Assembly: GCA_045594025.1 (NCBI GenBank)
Contig: JAZNXS010000037.1
Span: 1 to 29,510 of the forward strand
Length of the DNA: 29,510 nt
Direction: 5' to 3'
From: Scatosoma sp045594025
GTDB taxonomy: Bacteria > Bacillota > Clostridia > Christensenellales > Borkfalkiaceae
Position numbers and translations under genes: made by a program. Below the pieces are notes generated by a model. That model saw only the letters and a program-made list of their open reading frames with translations, searched no databases and was not told where the DNA came from. Positions 14,963 through 24,100 of this stretch are shown here, in pieces (the stretch's first letter is position 1; each line of letters begins with the position of its first letter).

Positions 14963-16288
14963 TTAGTTCTCCGTTTGTCCTGCCGTTTTGTTATAATACC
15001 AGTAAAGCGGCGTTAAATCCGCATCTTTCCCGTAAAACCACTGATAAATAGCAATCGCTTGGTATTTCGGTTTTCCACGATTCACGGGATCCATTTGCGC
15101 ATACATAATACCATAGTTGGTTTCCAACTCATTATCTTTGAAATTCCACAAATTTGTAATACGGAAAAGGAATATCTTTTCCGCATACGGACGTTTCTCC
15201 ATTTCATCAAGATAATATGTATATTTATCAAGCATCGTTTCGTCGTCAGGGTGTTCAGAATTTGAGAAACCGCACTCGGTAAACCAAACCTTCTTATCCC
15301 CGTCGCCGTACTTTTTCATGATTTCATAAATTTCATCACTACGCTTTAATACTGCGTCCGTATCCTTATGTGCATACGGATGCCAAGCCATGATTTGGAA
15401 ATAATGGTCGGGCTCAGGATCGTAGAAAGGCTGTCCTGTCGGAACACATTTACCTTTCGTGATTTGGTCATATATCGTTTCCACAAACAGGGGAACAATA
15501 ACACGCGACGAGTTGCCCGGCGCAACAGTAACGCTTGCAGGATTTACCGACTTCAAACCACGGTTTGCATACCAAGATAAATCCGCGGAAATAATAGCCA
15601 ATTCAGGCATGGTAAAAAGATAATCCATGCTACCTGCTGTCCACCCTGCCTTGTGCAAGAACTGGTTAGACTCAAATTCATTCCCCACTTCCCAATAGGT
15701 GATTTCGGGAAATTCCTTCTGCATCTTCGCATAGGCTTGTTCGTAAATTTTCAATGTACGCACGTAATAATCGTATTCGCCGTTCCAAGGGTCGGGCATA
15801 CATTGACTGTCGTGGCTGTAATAATCCCAAGGCTTGATGAACTGATGGTTCATTACAAGGATTTGTTCTACCCCAGCTTCCTTCAAAAGCTGAAAATATC
15901 TATGATAGTTTGCCACCGCGTCTTCCTTGAAAAACAGCTCGTCCGAATCGTCATCTCGTGTAAAGACCATTTTCAAATGCATCCACACACGCATATTCTT
16001 TACGCCAAGATTTTTACAAGAGTCCGCAACAAATTCAATCGTGGTTTCCTTTTCCGTCGAACCGCCGCCAAACTCCGAGGGCAACTCGCAAATCCCGAAC
16101 ATATTACTTCTATGACTTCTATCCATATTCGCAATCGTCGTATCCGTTGTGGAAGTCAATACGGGCGCAGACTCGTCCGTCATAGGGCCTTTATTCCCTA
16201 AAATTCTATTGTAATCACAAGCAACGCCCGATAATAACATTGTCCCCAAGAGTAAAAAATTAACGATGTTTTTTAACCATTTTTTCAT
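14963..16288 (-). CDS. GH-A-clan glycoside hydrolase-like lipoprotein (GH39-like)
   Basis: A 441-aa predicted lipoprotein. Residues 1-24 are a signal peptide ending in the lipobox LSGVAC with Cys24. The body looks like a TIM-barrel glycosidase of clan GH-A: MRVWMHLKMV early, the acid/base motif YWEVGNE with Asn203-Glu204, MAWHPYAH, and a nucleophile candidate Glu338 in VWFTECGF. The pattern is closest from memory to GH39 and related xylosidase or arabinofuranosidase families; the exact family is uncertain. It would act on the outer face of the membrane, next to the ABC importer. A GGGGTG ribosome site is inside the end of the upstream lipoprotein gene, with only 1 base between the genes. Confidence 0.82.
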   Translation of the reverse strand: MKKWLKNIVNFLLLGTMLLSGVACDYNRILGNKGPMTDESAPVLTSTTDTTIANMDRSHRSNMFGICELPSEFGGGSTEKETTIEFVADSCKNLGVKNMRVWMHLKMVFTRDDDSDELFFKEDAVANYHRYFQLLKEAGVEQILVMNHQFIKPWDYYSHDSQCMPDPWNGEYDYYVRTLKIYEQAYAKMQKEFPEITYWEVGNEFESNQFLHKAGWTAGSMDYLFTMPELAIISADLSWYANRGLKSVNPASVTVAPGNSSRVIVPLFVETIYDQITKGKCVPTGQPFYDPEPDHYFQIMAWHPYAHKDTDAVLKRSDEIYEIMKKYGDGDKKVWFTECGFSNSEHPDDETMLDKYTYYLDEMEKRPYAEKIFLFRITNLWNFKDNELETNYGIMYAQMDPVNRGKPKYQAIAIYQWFYGKDADLTPLYWYYNKTAGQTEN

Positions 16289-16289
16289 C

Positions 16290-17603
16290 TTAGTTCACCC
16301 CGTAATACTCATTAAACGATATATTCTTCGGCGACATCGGGTCAACGTCCACTTTCGGGTCGTAATCCTTCGTTGCAATCTCCATTGTACCTGCCAACGA
16401 AACAATTGCGGGCGTATCCACAATCAACGATGCTTCCGCCCCAGCTTTTACACCAAATTTCGCCTGTTTTGCAGCGCCGCTAAAAATTGCCTGCGTCGTA
16501 TAACCGCTTTCGCCCTTTACGTCCACGTAAATAAGAGAACCCATCTTACGCAAACACACAGCAGAAGCTTTTGAAAACACTGAAAAATCAATGGTGTTGT
16601 TTTTTACAACGGTAAGCCCGTCGCTTCCCATTATGCTGCCATCGGCCGCGAAATGAATGGATTCATCGCCTACCATACATGCAAACGAATTGCCTGCCGT
16701 CAATTTCAAACCATAAGAAACAGACGCGTCCTCATAAGCGTTTGCGGAAAGCAAGCTGCCTTCACGGCTTAATACAACCTGATTGCTACTTGCCGTCGCT
16801 GAACCGTTAAGCGTATAGTCGCTCAGCTTATCATTGACTTCATTCAAATCCCATACGCCAAAGCTATCCAACTGGAAATTTACGCCCATCAGTCCACACA
16901 TTGCAACCAAACCTTCTCCGCCCACGTTTGAAATGGTTGCCCGAAGGATTTTTAAGCTTTCTGTGTCCCCTGCTTTTGCGTAATAAATTTGTGCGGTATC
17001 ACCCGACTTTACAACCATAAAGTCATATTTACCGCCCTTTTCCGACCATAAATCAACGGCATTATCCTCTTGATATTGCAGCCAAATCGCCCCAGAAGAC
17101 TTGTCTAAAGTCCCTTGTGTAGCGCGAACTGCCGTGCCCTCATCGGATTTCATAAACAATATTCCTGCGCAATCGTTGGCATAAGAATACAACGTCTTTC
17201 TATTAAAAGATAACCCAAAAGATGCGCCCGAACCAGCCAATTCAATATCATCCATAATCACCGAAAAACGGCACACAAAATCTTCATAACGCACACGAGG
17301 CCCAAACAGCGAACGATTATTACAATCTAAAAAGCGGAGATAATCTTTAGCTTTCCCATCGCTGTAATTGGGCAAAACAACGCCATCGCCGATTACCCAT
17401 TCGTTTTGATTGAGATAATAATTTTTATATACGTAGCCGTCGTCACCCGTTTCCGTAATAATGCCTTTAAAGTTGGTCGCCCACGTTTTTGTAACGTTCT
17501 CTACTTTAGTAGAGTTCGGCGAGTTCTGAGAAGAACAAGATGCAAAGCCGCCTATACACATAAGTGTCGCAAGCGCTAACGCGCAAAGCTTTTTATTTTT
17601 CAT
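16290..17603 (-). CDS. Lipoprotein of unknown function, concanavalin-like fold possible
   Basis: A 437-aa predicted lipoprotein with a signal peptide and lipobox GFASC (Cys23). I do not recognise a named family. The body has two beta-rich halves: about 40-260 (stretches FVCRFSVIMDDIEL, ASFGLSFNRKT, IWLQYQEDN, FQLDSFGVWDL) and about 265-410. They resemble LamG/DUF1080-type jelly rolls found in sugar-binding or 3-keto-disaccharide hydrolase proteins. It is wedged between an ABC permease (9 bases) and the GH-like gene (1 base), so it probably binds or presents the same carbohydrate. AAGGAG 5 nt upstream supports the ATG at 17603. Confidence 0.78.
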   Translation of the reverse strand: MKNKKLCALALATLMCIGGFASCSSQNSPNSTKVENVTKTWATNFKGIITETGDDGYVYKNYYLNQNEWVIGDGVVLPNYSDGKAKDYLRFLDCNNRSLFGPRVRYEDFVCRFSVIMDDIELAGSGASFGLSFNRKTLYSYANDCAGILFMKSDEGTAVRATQGTLDKSSGAIWLQYQEDNAVDLWSEKGGKYDFMVVKSGDTAQIYYAKAGDTESLKILRATISNVGGEGLVAMCGLMGVNFQLDSFGVWDLNEVNDKLSDYTLNGSATASSNQVVLSREGSLLSANAYEDASVSYGLKLTAGNSFACMVGDESIHFAADGSIMGSDGLTVVKNNTIDFSVFSKASAVCLRKMGSLIYVDVKGESGYTTQAIFSGAAKQAKFGVKAGAEASLIVDTPAIVSLAGTMEIATKDYDPKVDVDPMSPKNISFNEYYGVN

Positions 17604-17612
17604 AAAAACTCC

Positions 17613-18563
17613 TTAGAAATCTACCTCGGGCGTAATCTTATTGGCAAGAATACGCGCGCCGATTACAAACGGCATAAGCAACAGCGAGAATACGATACCC
17701 ACCGTCGATGCCTGCAACATTTGATCTTTGCTACCACTGTTCGTGACACGGTAAATATACCAACTCATCGTAAGGAATTTATTTTCCACGCCTACCTCTC
17801 CGGCGATTAACATCGGTTGCATCGTAAACGCAAGACAGGAGGTTAAAATAGAAATGAAATAAATCCCAATTGTGGGCATAACCAACGGCAAAACGAATTG
17901 CAGCGCTTCGCGCCAAAAACCGACCCCGTCAATCAAGCATGCCTCGGTAATATCGGCAGGAATACGCATCATAGCACCGCTAATCATAATAACGTTGGTA
18001 CCTAAGCCCGCCCAAATTGCAAAAATATAAATAATTGACCAAAGATATTCTGAATCATCGCTAATCCAAATTCTTTCTGTCCCCGTTATTTTTTGAACTA
18101 AAAGCGCAATAGGTCCAAAGCTTCCGTCAAACATATAACGGTATACCATCGTTAAGACAACCAACGAAATGATGGAAGGAAACATAAACAATACGCGGAA
18201 AAATTTTTCAAAGCGTATTTTTTTATAGAAAGAATAGGACGCAATAAACGCAATCGGCAAAATAATCAAATTTATTACGATTGCACGCAGCGAGTTCAAA
18301 TATACATTTTGATTTGCAGGAACTTCCCCAAGCACGTATTGCTTAAAAACAGAAATATATCTTGTGAGTCCGATAAATTCGTATTTCCCTGCTGAAACGT
18401 CATACCGCTGAAAGGTCAAAATGATTGTTTTGAAATTAACGTAAACCCAAAAAATTGCAAAGTTAATCAAAGGTACAATGCAAAGTGCAATCAAAAACCA
18501 CGTTTGCCGAACCCTTCTGTTTGCATAATAACTTTTTATAGGTTTGGATGCTTTGTTTTCCAT
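17613..18563 (-). CDS. Sugar ABC transporter permease, MalF/UgpA type
   Basis: A 316-aa inner membrane permease of the carbohydrate ABC importer family CUT1. Six hydrophobic helices are visible, beginning with WFLIALCIVPLINFAIFWVY. The EAA loop for docking the ATPase is EACLIDGVGFWREALQFVLP near residue 210. It pairs with the MalG-type permease at 20186-21049 to form the channel. It has an AGGGG ribosome site and 9 bases to the binding-protein gene. No ATPase gene is in the window, so a shared MsmX/UgpC-like ATPase encoded elsewhere must energise it. Confidence 0.94.
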   Translation of the reverse strand: MENKASKPIKSYYANRRVRQTWFLIALCIVPLINFAIFWVYVNFKTIILTFQRYDVSAGKYEFIGLTRYISVFKQYVLGEVPANQNVYLNSLRAIVINLIILPIAFIASYSFYKKIRFEKFFRVLFMFPSIISLVVLTMVYRYMFDGSFGPIALLVQKITGTERIWISDDSEYLWSIIYIFAIWAGLGTNVIMISGAMMRIPADITEACLIDGVGFWREALQFVLPLVMPTIGIYFISILTSCLAFTMQPMLIAGEVGVENKFLTMSWYIYRVTNSGSKDQMLQASTVGIVFSLLLMPFVIGARILANKITPEVDF

Positions 18564-18572
18564 TTGTTCCCC

Positions 18573-20159
18573 TTATTTGTTATAGTGATTATCCCAAGAT
18601 CTGAAATCGCCCTTCGTTGCGTCATAAACACTCTTATATGTCGAGCCAACGCCCGTTACCATAACTTCCTCGGCTGTGTATTTCTTGATTGCGTCGAGAT
18701 AGGTTGCCCAACCGCGTGATCCAAAGATATCAGGTGCTTTATAACGGAAGATAGGTGATACGTCTTCTTTTGCTTTGCCCGCGGGATATGCGTACAGTCT
18801 TACATCCGCGTTGTTATACATATCCAATACGCTTGCCGTAAACGGATCCCACTGATAACTGCTCCCCGCCAATGCGATAGGGTCATAATCAAAAGGTCTC
18901 ATCGTACCTGTTTTTTGCGTGAAATACAGATTGTTTTCTTCGTTAAACAACGTTACCAAGAATTTCTTTGCAAGTTCAAGGTTGGTTGCCTTTGCAGGAA
19001 CAAGGATAATTTCGTCCGTCGAATAGAACATCATCTTCTTCGTCGTGCCGTCCTCGTTTTGCTCTGCATTTTCAATCGTAGGCAAATACATCATTTTGAA
19101 GGTGTAGTCTGCTTTTCCGTCGCGATCCCAGTCCAAGAATCTCGCCATTTCATTGTAGAAGAAGGAACCGCCGACAAGCATTGCCGCTTTCCCTTGCGTC
19201 AGCTGCTTTTCAGCTTCCTGCACGGAAAATCCGCTAACGGTTGCCAAACTGTTTTTATAATCGTCAACCCCGATATCGTCTTTACCAATCAAAATAGATT
19301 TCAAGGTATCGATACCAACCTGAATACCCGTCATCTTCCAAACTTCTGCCGATGCAAAGTTCCAAAAATCATAATATGCGCCCTTATATGCGCCTTCTTT
19401 TGTGATTCCCTCTTTGTTCAAAGCGTTTATTTCATGAACGCCTTGATATTGCGCAAACCACGTATAAATCAAGTGCTTCAACCAATGCGAATCATGACCG
19501 GGCCAGGTAAAAGGTACAATGCCGCGCGCGTTCAAATCCGCACAATAATCCAACAATTCAGCCATCGTTTCGGGAGGAGCCGTCCAGTTTTGCCCTTTCG
19601 TATATTTTCCTTCTCTCGTCGTCGTATGCGGCGTGGAAAGAAGATATTCTTCGTTGTATACAAGAGAAATAGAGATGGACGCTTCGGGAAGTACCCAAGG
19701 TAAATATTCTCCCTGCCCTGAATATTTTTGCATATAGTAACGTCCTACAAGGTCTTCATCCATATAATCCTTGATTTTTCGCTTACCTTTCGAAGTGTCC
19801 ACCTCTGCTTCGTATACGTCGGTCAGGTTTGCCAAATAATCGTAGGATACCCATTCCGCCCAGTTACCGTTTTGAATAATATAAATATCCGAAAGGTTTT
19901 TACCCGATTCTAAATAGGTGGTCATTTGCGAAGTAACGCTGGAATCGGGGAAAAGTTCATACTTAACGCCTGGGTTTTTCGCCACAAAATTATCCAACGC
20001 ATGCGTAAGCCATTCACTACCATAGCCGCCTTCGAAATAGCGGATGGTCAGCGTACCTTCTTCTGCTTGACCGTTACCACCGCCGCCACAAGCTGTTGCG
20101 CCTAATAAGCAGCCTGCGCTCATCATAGTTGCCAATAAAATGCTAACTGTCTTTTTCAT
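18573..20159 (-). CDS. Extracellular solute-binding lipoprotein (family 1)
   Basis: A 528-aa substrate-binding lipoprotein of a CUT1 ABC importer. The signal peptide ends at lipobox LGATAC with Cys24, followed by a flexible Gly-rich stretch. Family features include the N-terminal TLTIRYFEGGYGSEW strand, SDIYIIQNG, the WTAPPETMAELLDYCADL stretch and the KAAMLVGGSF region typical of family 1 binding proteins. Its size (over 500 residues) suggests an oligosaccharide or a glycoside rather than a monosaccharide, though this is a weak inference. Its gene lies between the two permease genes, 26 bases after one and 9 before the other, an uncommon order. Confidence 0.94.
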   Translation of the reverse strand: MKKTVSILLATMMSAGCLLGATACGGGGNGQAEEGTLTIRYFEGGYGSEWLTHALDNFVAKNPGVKYELFPDSSVTSQMTTYLESGKNLSDIYIIQNGNWAEWVSYDYLANLTDVYEAEVDTSKGKRKIKDYMDEDLVGRYYMQKYSGQGEYLPWVLPEASISISLVYNEEYLLSTPHTTTREGKYTKGQNWTAPPETMAELLDYCADLNARGIVPFTWPGHDSHWLKHLIYTWFAQYQGVHEINALNKEGITKEGAYKGAYYDFWNFASAEVWKMTGIQVGIDTLKSILIGKDDIGVDDYKNSLATVSGFSVQEAEKQLTQGKAAMLVGGSFFYNEMARFLDWDRDGKADYTFKMMYLPTIENAEQNEDGTTKKMMFYSTDEIILVPAKATNLELAKKFLVTLFNEENNLYFTQKTGTMRPFDYDPIALAGSSYQWDPFTASVLDMYNNADVRLYAYPAGKAKEDVSPIFRYKAPDIFGSRGWATYLDAIKKYTAEEVMVTGVGSTYKSVYDATKGDFRSWDNHYNK

Positions 20160-20185
20160 AATTTTATCCTCTTTTTAATTATTTT

Positions 20186-21049
20186 TTAACCTTTAATACC
20201 GCCGCCAAAGCTGTAATTCATAATCTTTTCTTGGAATGCAATAAAGATGATAATTACGGGAATGACGGTAATCAGCATTGCGGCAAACAACTTCGGATAG
20301 TCCCCTCCGTATTTGCCGTTCCCTACCGTAATTTGACTATTCAAGTAGGCAATACCCGTTGACAGCGTCTTATACGAAGGTAAGTACAACTGCGGTGCCA
20401 TATATTCATTCCATACACCAATGAAACCAAGTATCCACATAGCAGTGATAATCCCCGACGCCTGCGGAACGTAAATCCCTAAGAAAATTCTCCATTGTCC
20501 TGCGCCGTCGATTTCCGCCGCCTCACGATAGGTCGCCGAGATGTTTTGGAATACACTGCCCAGCAAAAGGAAGTTCATACCGAAACCGCCCGTACCCGTC
20601 AATATCCACAGATACATATTGTCATAAATACCCAAATCGTTGATGAGCTGATAACTGGTCGGAAGCGTACCTGCAACCGATACGACCATCGGCGTAATAC
20701 CCAAAATATACAATACCTTTTTCAGTTTAAATTCGTGCTTCGCATACGCGTATGCGGTACACATGTGACAAAAGATACTTACTGTGGGCGACGCAACCGC
20801 CAAGAATACGGAGTTATAGAACATCGTACCCATCTCAAATTCTTTGAAGATGATTGTATAATTCGTCAAATATTTCCATGCGTCTTTCGGAAATGCCATA
20901 GGATTTAAGGAGAAATCCATATAGTCTTTCACAGAGTTATACAATAGCCATAAAAACGGAAACACAAGTGTTACTGCATAGAGAAGAAATACTACGCAGA
21001 TAATATTTAGAGAAATCCGTTCGTCTAATCTTTTAATACTTTTTTTCAT
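20186..21049 (-). CDS. Sugar ABC transporter permease, MalG/UgpE type
   Basis: A 287-aa permease with six hydrophobic helices. The EAA loop is EAAEIDGAGQWRIFLGIYVP near residue 185, followed by a W-N-E-Y motif typical of MalG-type subunits, and the C-terminus is FGGGIKG. It forms the membrane channel with the MalF-type permease at 17613-18563. It is the first gene of the transporter block on the minus strand and follows the giant surface protein gene after 80 bases that hold two hairpins. The ribosome site AAAGGG is 9 nt before the ATG. Confidence 0.94.
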   Translation of the reverse strand: MKKSIKRLDERISLNIICVVFLLYAVTLVFPFLWLLYNSVKDYMDFSLNPMAFPKDAWKYLTNYTIIFKEFEMGTMFYNSVFLAVASPTVSIFCHMCTAYAYAKHEFKLKKVLYILGITPMVVSVAGTLPTSYQLINDLGIYDNMYLWILTGTGGFGMNFLLLGSVFQNISATYREAAEIDGAGQWRIFLGIYVPQASGIITAMWILGFIGVWNEYMAPQLYLPSYKTLSTGIAYLNSQITVGNGKYGGDYPKLFAAMLITVIPVIIIFIAFQEKIMNYSFGGGIKG

Positions 21050-21068
21050 ACTTGTTTACCCTTTCTTC

Positions 21069-21107
21069 GCCCTTTCGGGCAGGCGTTTCCCCCTGCGAGA
21101 AACGCCT
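21069..21107 (-). other. Twin hairpins upstream of the ABC transporter genes
   Basis: On the minus strand a 9-bp stem (21081-21089 with 21099-21107, loop of 9) is followed directly by a compact GCCC-GAAA-GGGC tetraloop hairpin (21069-21080). There is no T-tract on the transcribed side. It is likely an RNA-stabilising or processing structure separating the surface-protein part of the transcript from the importer part. Confidence 0.5.
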
Positions 21108-21129
21108 TGCTTTTTAGTTTCTTCTATCG

Positions 21130-24100
21130 TTATGCCGCGGGAACAAAGTCAGGCATCAATTCCACTTGGATATTGGAAACGCCTGCCTGCAAATTGCTGC
21201 CGTAAAGCTGCAAGCTAATCGATTGCAAATCCCAGTTTCCATTTGCCCAAGGGAAAGTCGTTACAATCGTAACCGTTTTCTTGCCCGTTAAGTTGCTCAT
21301 AGAAATTTGTCCACCGGAGCTCGTTATCTTCGTTCCGTCCTCAGCCCAAGCCTTGTTGGAGTTGGCTACCGTCGTTTTGCCTGCGGTATCGGTGCAAAGA
21401 TTGAACTGAATATTCGTCAACGTTCCATAGAACACCGCCACGTCAAACGTAACTTTTACATACCCGTTCTGTGTACCGCCAGCTACTTTATCAAACGCAT
21501 ACACCTTTGCCTGCGAACCACTTGCAACGCTATATTCCAATTGATATGCAATTTCTTGAACTTCAATAGATTTCACATTGAAACCTACAACGTGCGTCGT
21601 ATCGCCAACCGTGAAGATAATCTTCGTTATATCCCAATCGCCGTTTGCCCAAGGGAAGGTCAATGCAAACGCATAAACGTTTTCTTCGTCCGTTGCACAG
21701 TTTGCAAGCGTAAAGTATGCATTGCTGTTGTTTGCAACTACCGTTCCTGCCGTATTCACAAGTTGAAGATGCAGCTTGGTTAAATCGCCAACAAGTTCGG
21801 TAAGTTCAACCGTTACCAACATTGTATCATAACGAACGGCACCGGCTACCGTTTCAGGAAGCGTATACGTGTAATTGTTTGCTTTATTGATCACGAAATC
21901 GTAATCTTTCGAGCTTGCCGTGACTTCACCCACGTAACCGCCTACCACATACGTATCACCGTCTACCGTCAGACGAATCGCCGCGATATCGTAATCGGTA
22001 AGCTCTGCAAACGAAATCATCTTAAACGTATATTCGTTTTCCACGCCCGTAGCACAGTCTGCAAGCGTGTAATACTCGCCGTCGTTGTCTGCAATTACGT
22101 CACCGTTTGCATTGAGAAGCTCTACCTTCACTTGCGTCAAATCGCCTGTCAATTCGACAAGCTGCAACGTAACGTTTACCACACCGTACTGTGCCATGCC
22201 GCTTACCGCTTCAGGGAGCGTATACGTTGCCTCGGTTTCATTATCCAACTTGAAGTCGTACTCTACCGCGTCCAACGTAATGCTATCAAAGTTCAAACCA
22301 CTCTTCTGCGCGTATTTCACTTGCGTCTTAATCGAATAAATTTCCACCGCTGCATTGACGTTTGCAATAGCCTTATACTGATTCGTCGTGCCTTCCACCA
22401 AAATATCCGTCAATTCCAACCAACCGGGCGTTACCGCAACATTACCTAACGCATCGTTGAGATAGAAGTAGATATCCGTGCTTGCACCGTTCGTCGTACC
22501 GTAGAAGTTCGTCATTGTAAATACGATTTCAATCTTATCCCCCTTCATTGCCTTAATCGGGCTTTCCAAGGTATAATTTTGCTGTTCGTGCGCAGTATTT
22601 GCCGTGAACTTCACGTCGTATTCCACAGGTACAACTTCTATTGATTTTACGTTGAAGCCCACTACATAGCTGGAACCACCAACCGTAAAGATAATCTGTG
22701 CGATATCCCAATTACCATTTGTCCAAGGGAATGTCAATGCAAATGCATACGTATTTTCTTCAGCCGTTACACAATCTGCAAGCGTAAAGTATGCATTGCC
22801 GTTGTTTGCGACGACCGTTCCTGCTGTATTTTTAAGCTGAATGTGAAGCTTGGTTAAATCGCCAACAAGCTCGGTAAGTTCAACCGTTACCAACATGGTA
22901 TCGTAACGAACAGCACCTGCCACCGTTTCGGGCAACGTATAGGTATAATCCGCCGTCTTATTGATAACGAAATCGTAATCCTTTGCGCTTGTCGTAATAT
23001 CTACGTAATAGCCGCCCACCACGTAGGTATCGCCGTCTCCCGTCAAACGGATTGCTGCGATATTGTAATCGGTGAGTTCTGCAAACGAAATCATCTTGAA
23101 GGTATATTCGTTCGCCGTGCCTGTTGCACCGTCTGCAAGCGTGTAATACTCGCCGTCGTTGTCTGCAATTACGTCACCGTTTGCATTGAGAAGCTCTACC
23201 TTCACTTGCGTCAAATCGCCTGTCAATTCGACAAGCTGCAACGTAACGTTTGCCACACCGTACTGTGCCATGCCGCTTACCGCTTCAGGGAGCATATAGG
23301 TCGTAGTCGTTTCTTCATTCAACGTGAAGTCATAATCTACCGCATCAAGCGTAATGCTTTCAAAGTTCAAACCACTCTTCTGCGCATATTTCACTTGCGT
23401 CTTAATCGAATAAATTTCCACCGCTGCATTGACGTTTGCAATAGCCTTATACTGATTCGTCGTGCCTTCCACTAAAATATCCGTCAATTCCAACCAACCG
23501 GGCGTTACCGCAACATTACCTAACGCATCGTTGAGATAGAAGTAGATATCCGTGCTTGCACCGTTCGTCGTACCGTAGAAGTTCGTCATCGTGAATACGA
23601 TTTCAATCTTATCCCCCTTCATTGCCTTAATCGGGCTTTCCAAGGTATAATTTTGCTGTTCGTGCGCTGTATTCGCCGTGAATTTCACATCGTATTCTAC
23701 GGGGATAATTTCAATCGATTGAATATTAATACCTACTACATAGCTTGAACCGTCTACCGTAAACTTAATGTCTGTAATATCCCAATCGCCGCCTTTCCAA
23801 GGGAAAGTCATTGCGAACTTATAAACGTTTTCTTCTGCCGTTACGCAGTCTGCAAGCGTGAAGTATGCGTTGTTGTTGTGTGCAATCGTATCGCCACTCT
23901 TATTCAGAAGCGTAAGATGAAGCTTTGTAAGGTCAGTTGCACGTTCGGTAAGTTTCGCCGTGATTTCTACTGTATCGCCATAAACAGCGCCCACAACAGG
24001 TTCGGGAAGATTGTATGTGACGGCTTGCGTTTTATTGATGATAACGTCATAATCAGAAAGCACCTTAACCGATTTAACGTCAATACCTAACTGATATTCC

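Noticed and set aside
21081..21120. Apparent plus-strand terminator (stem followed by TGCTTTTTAG)
   Set aside because: No plus-strand gene ends here; the hairpin more likely acts in the minus-strand transcript.
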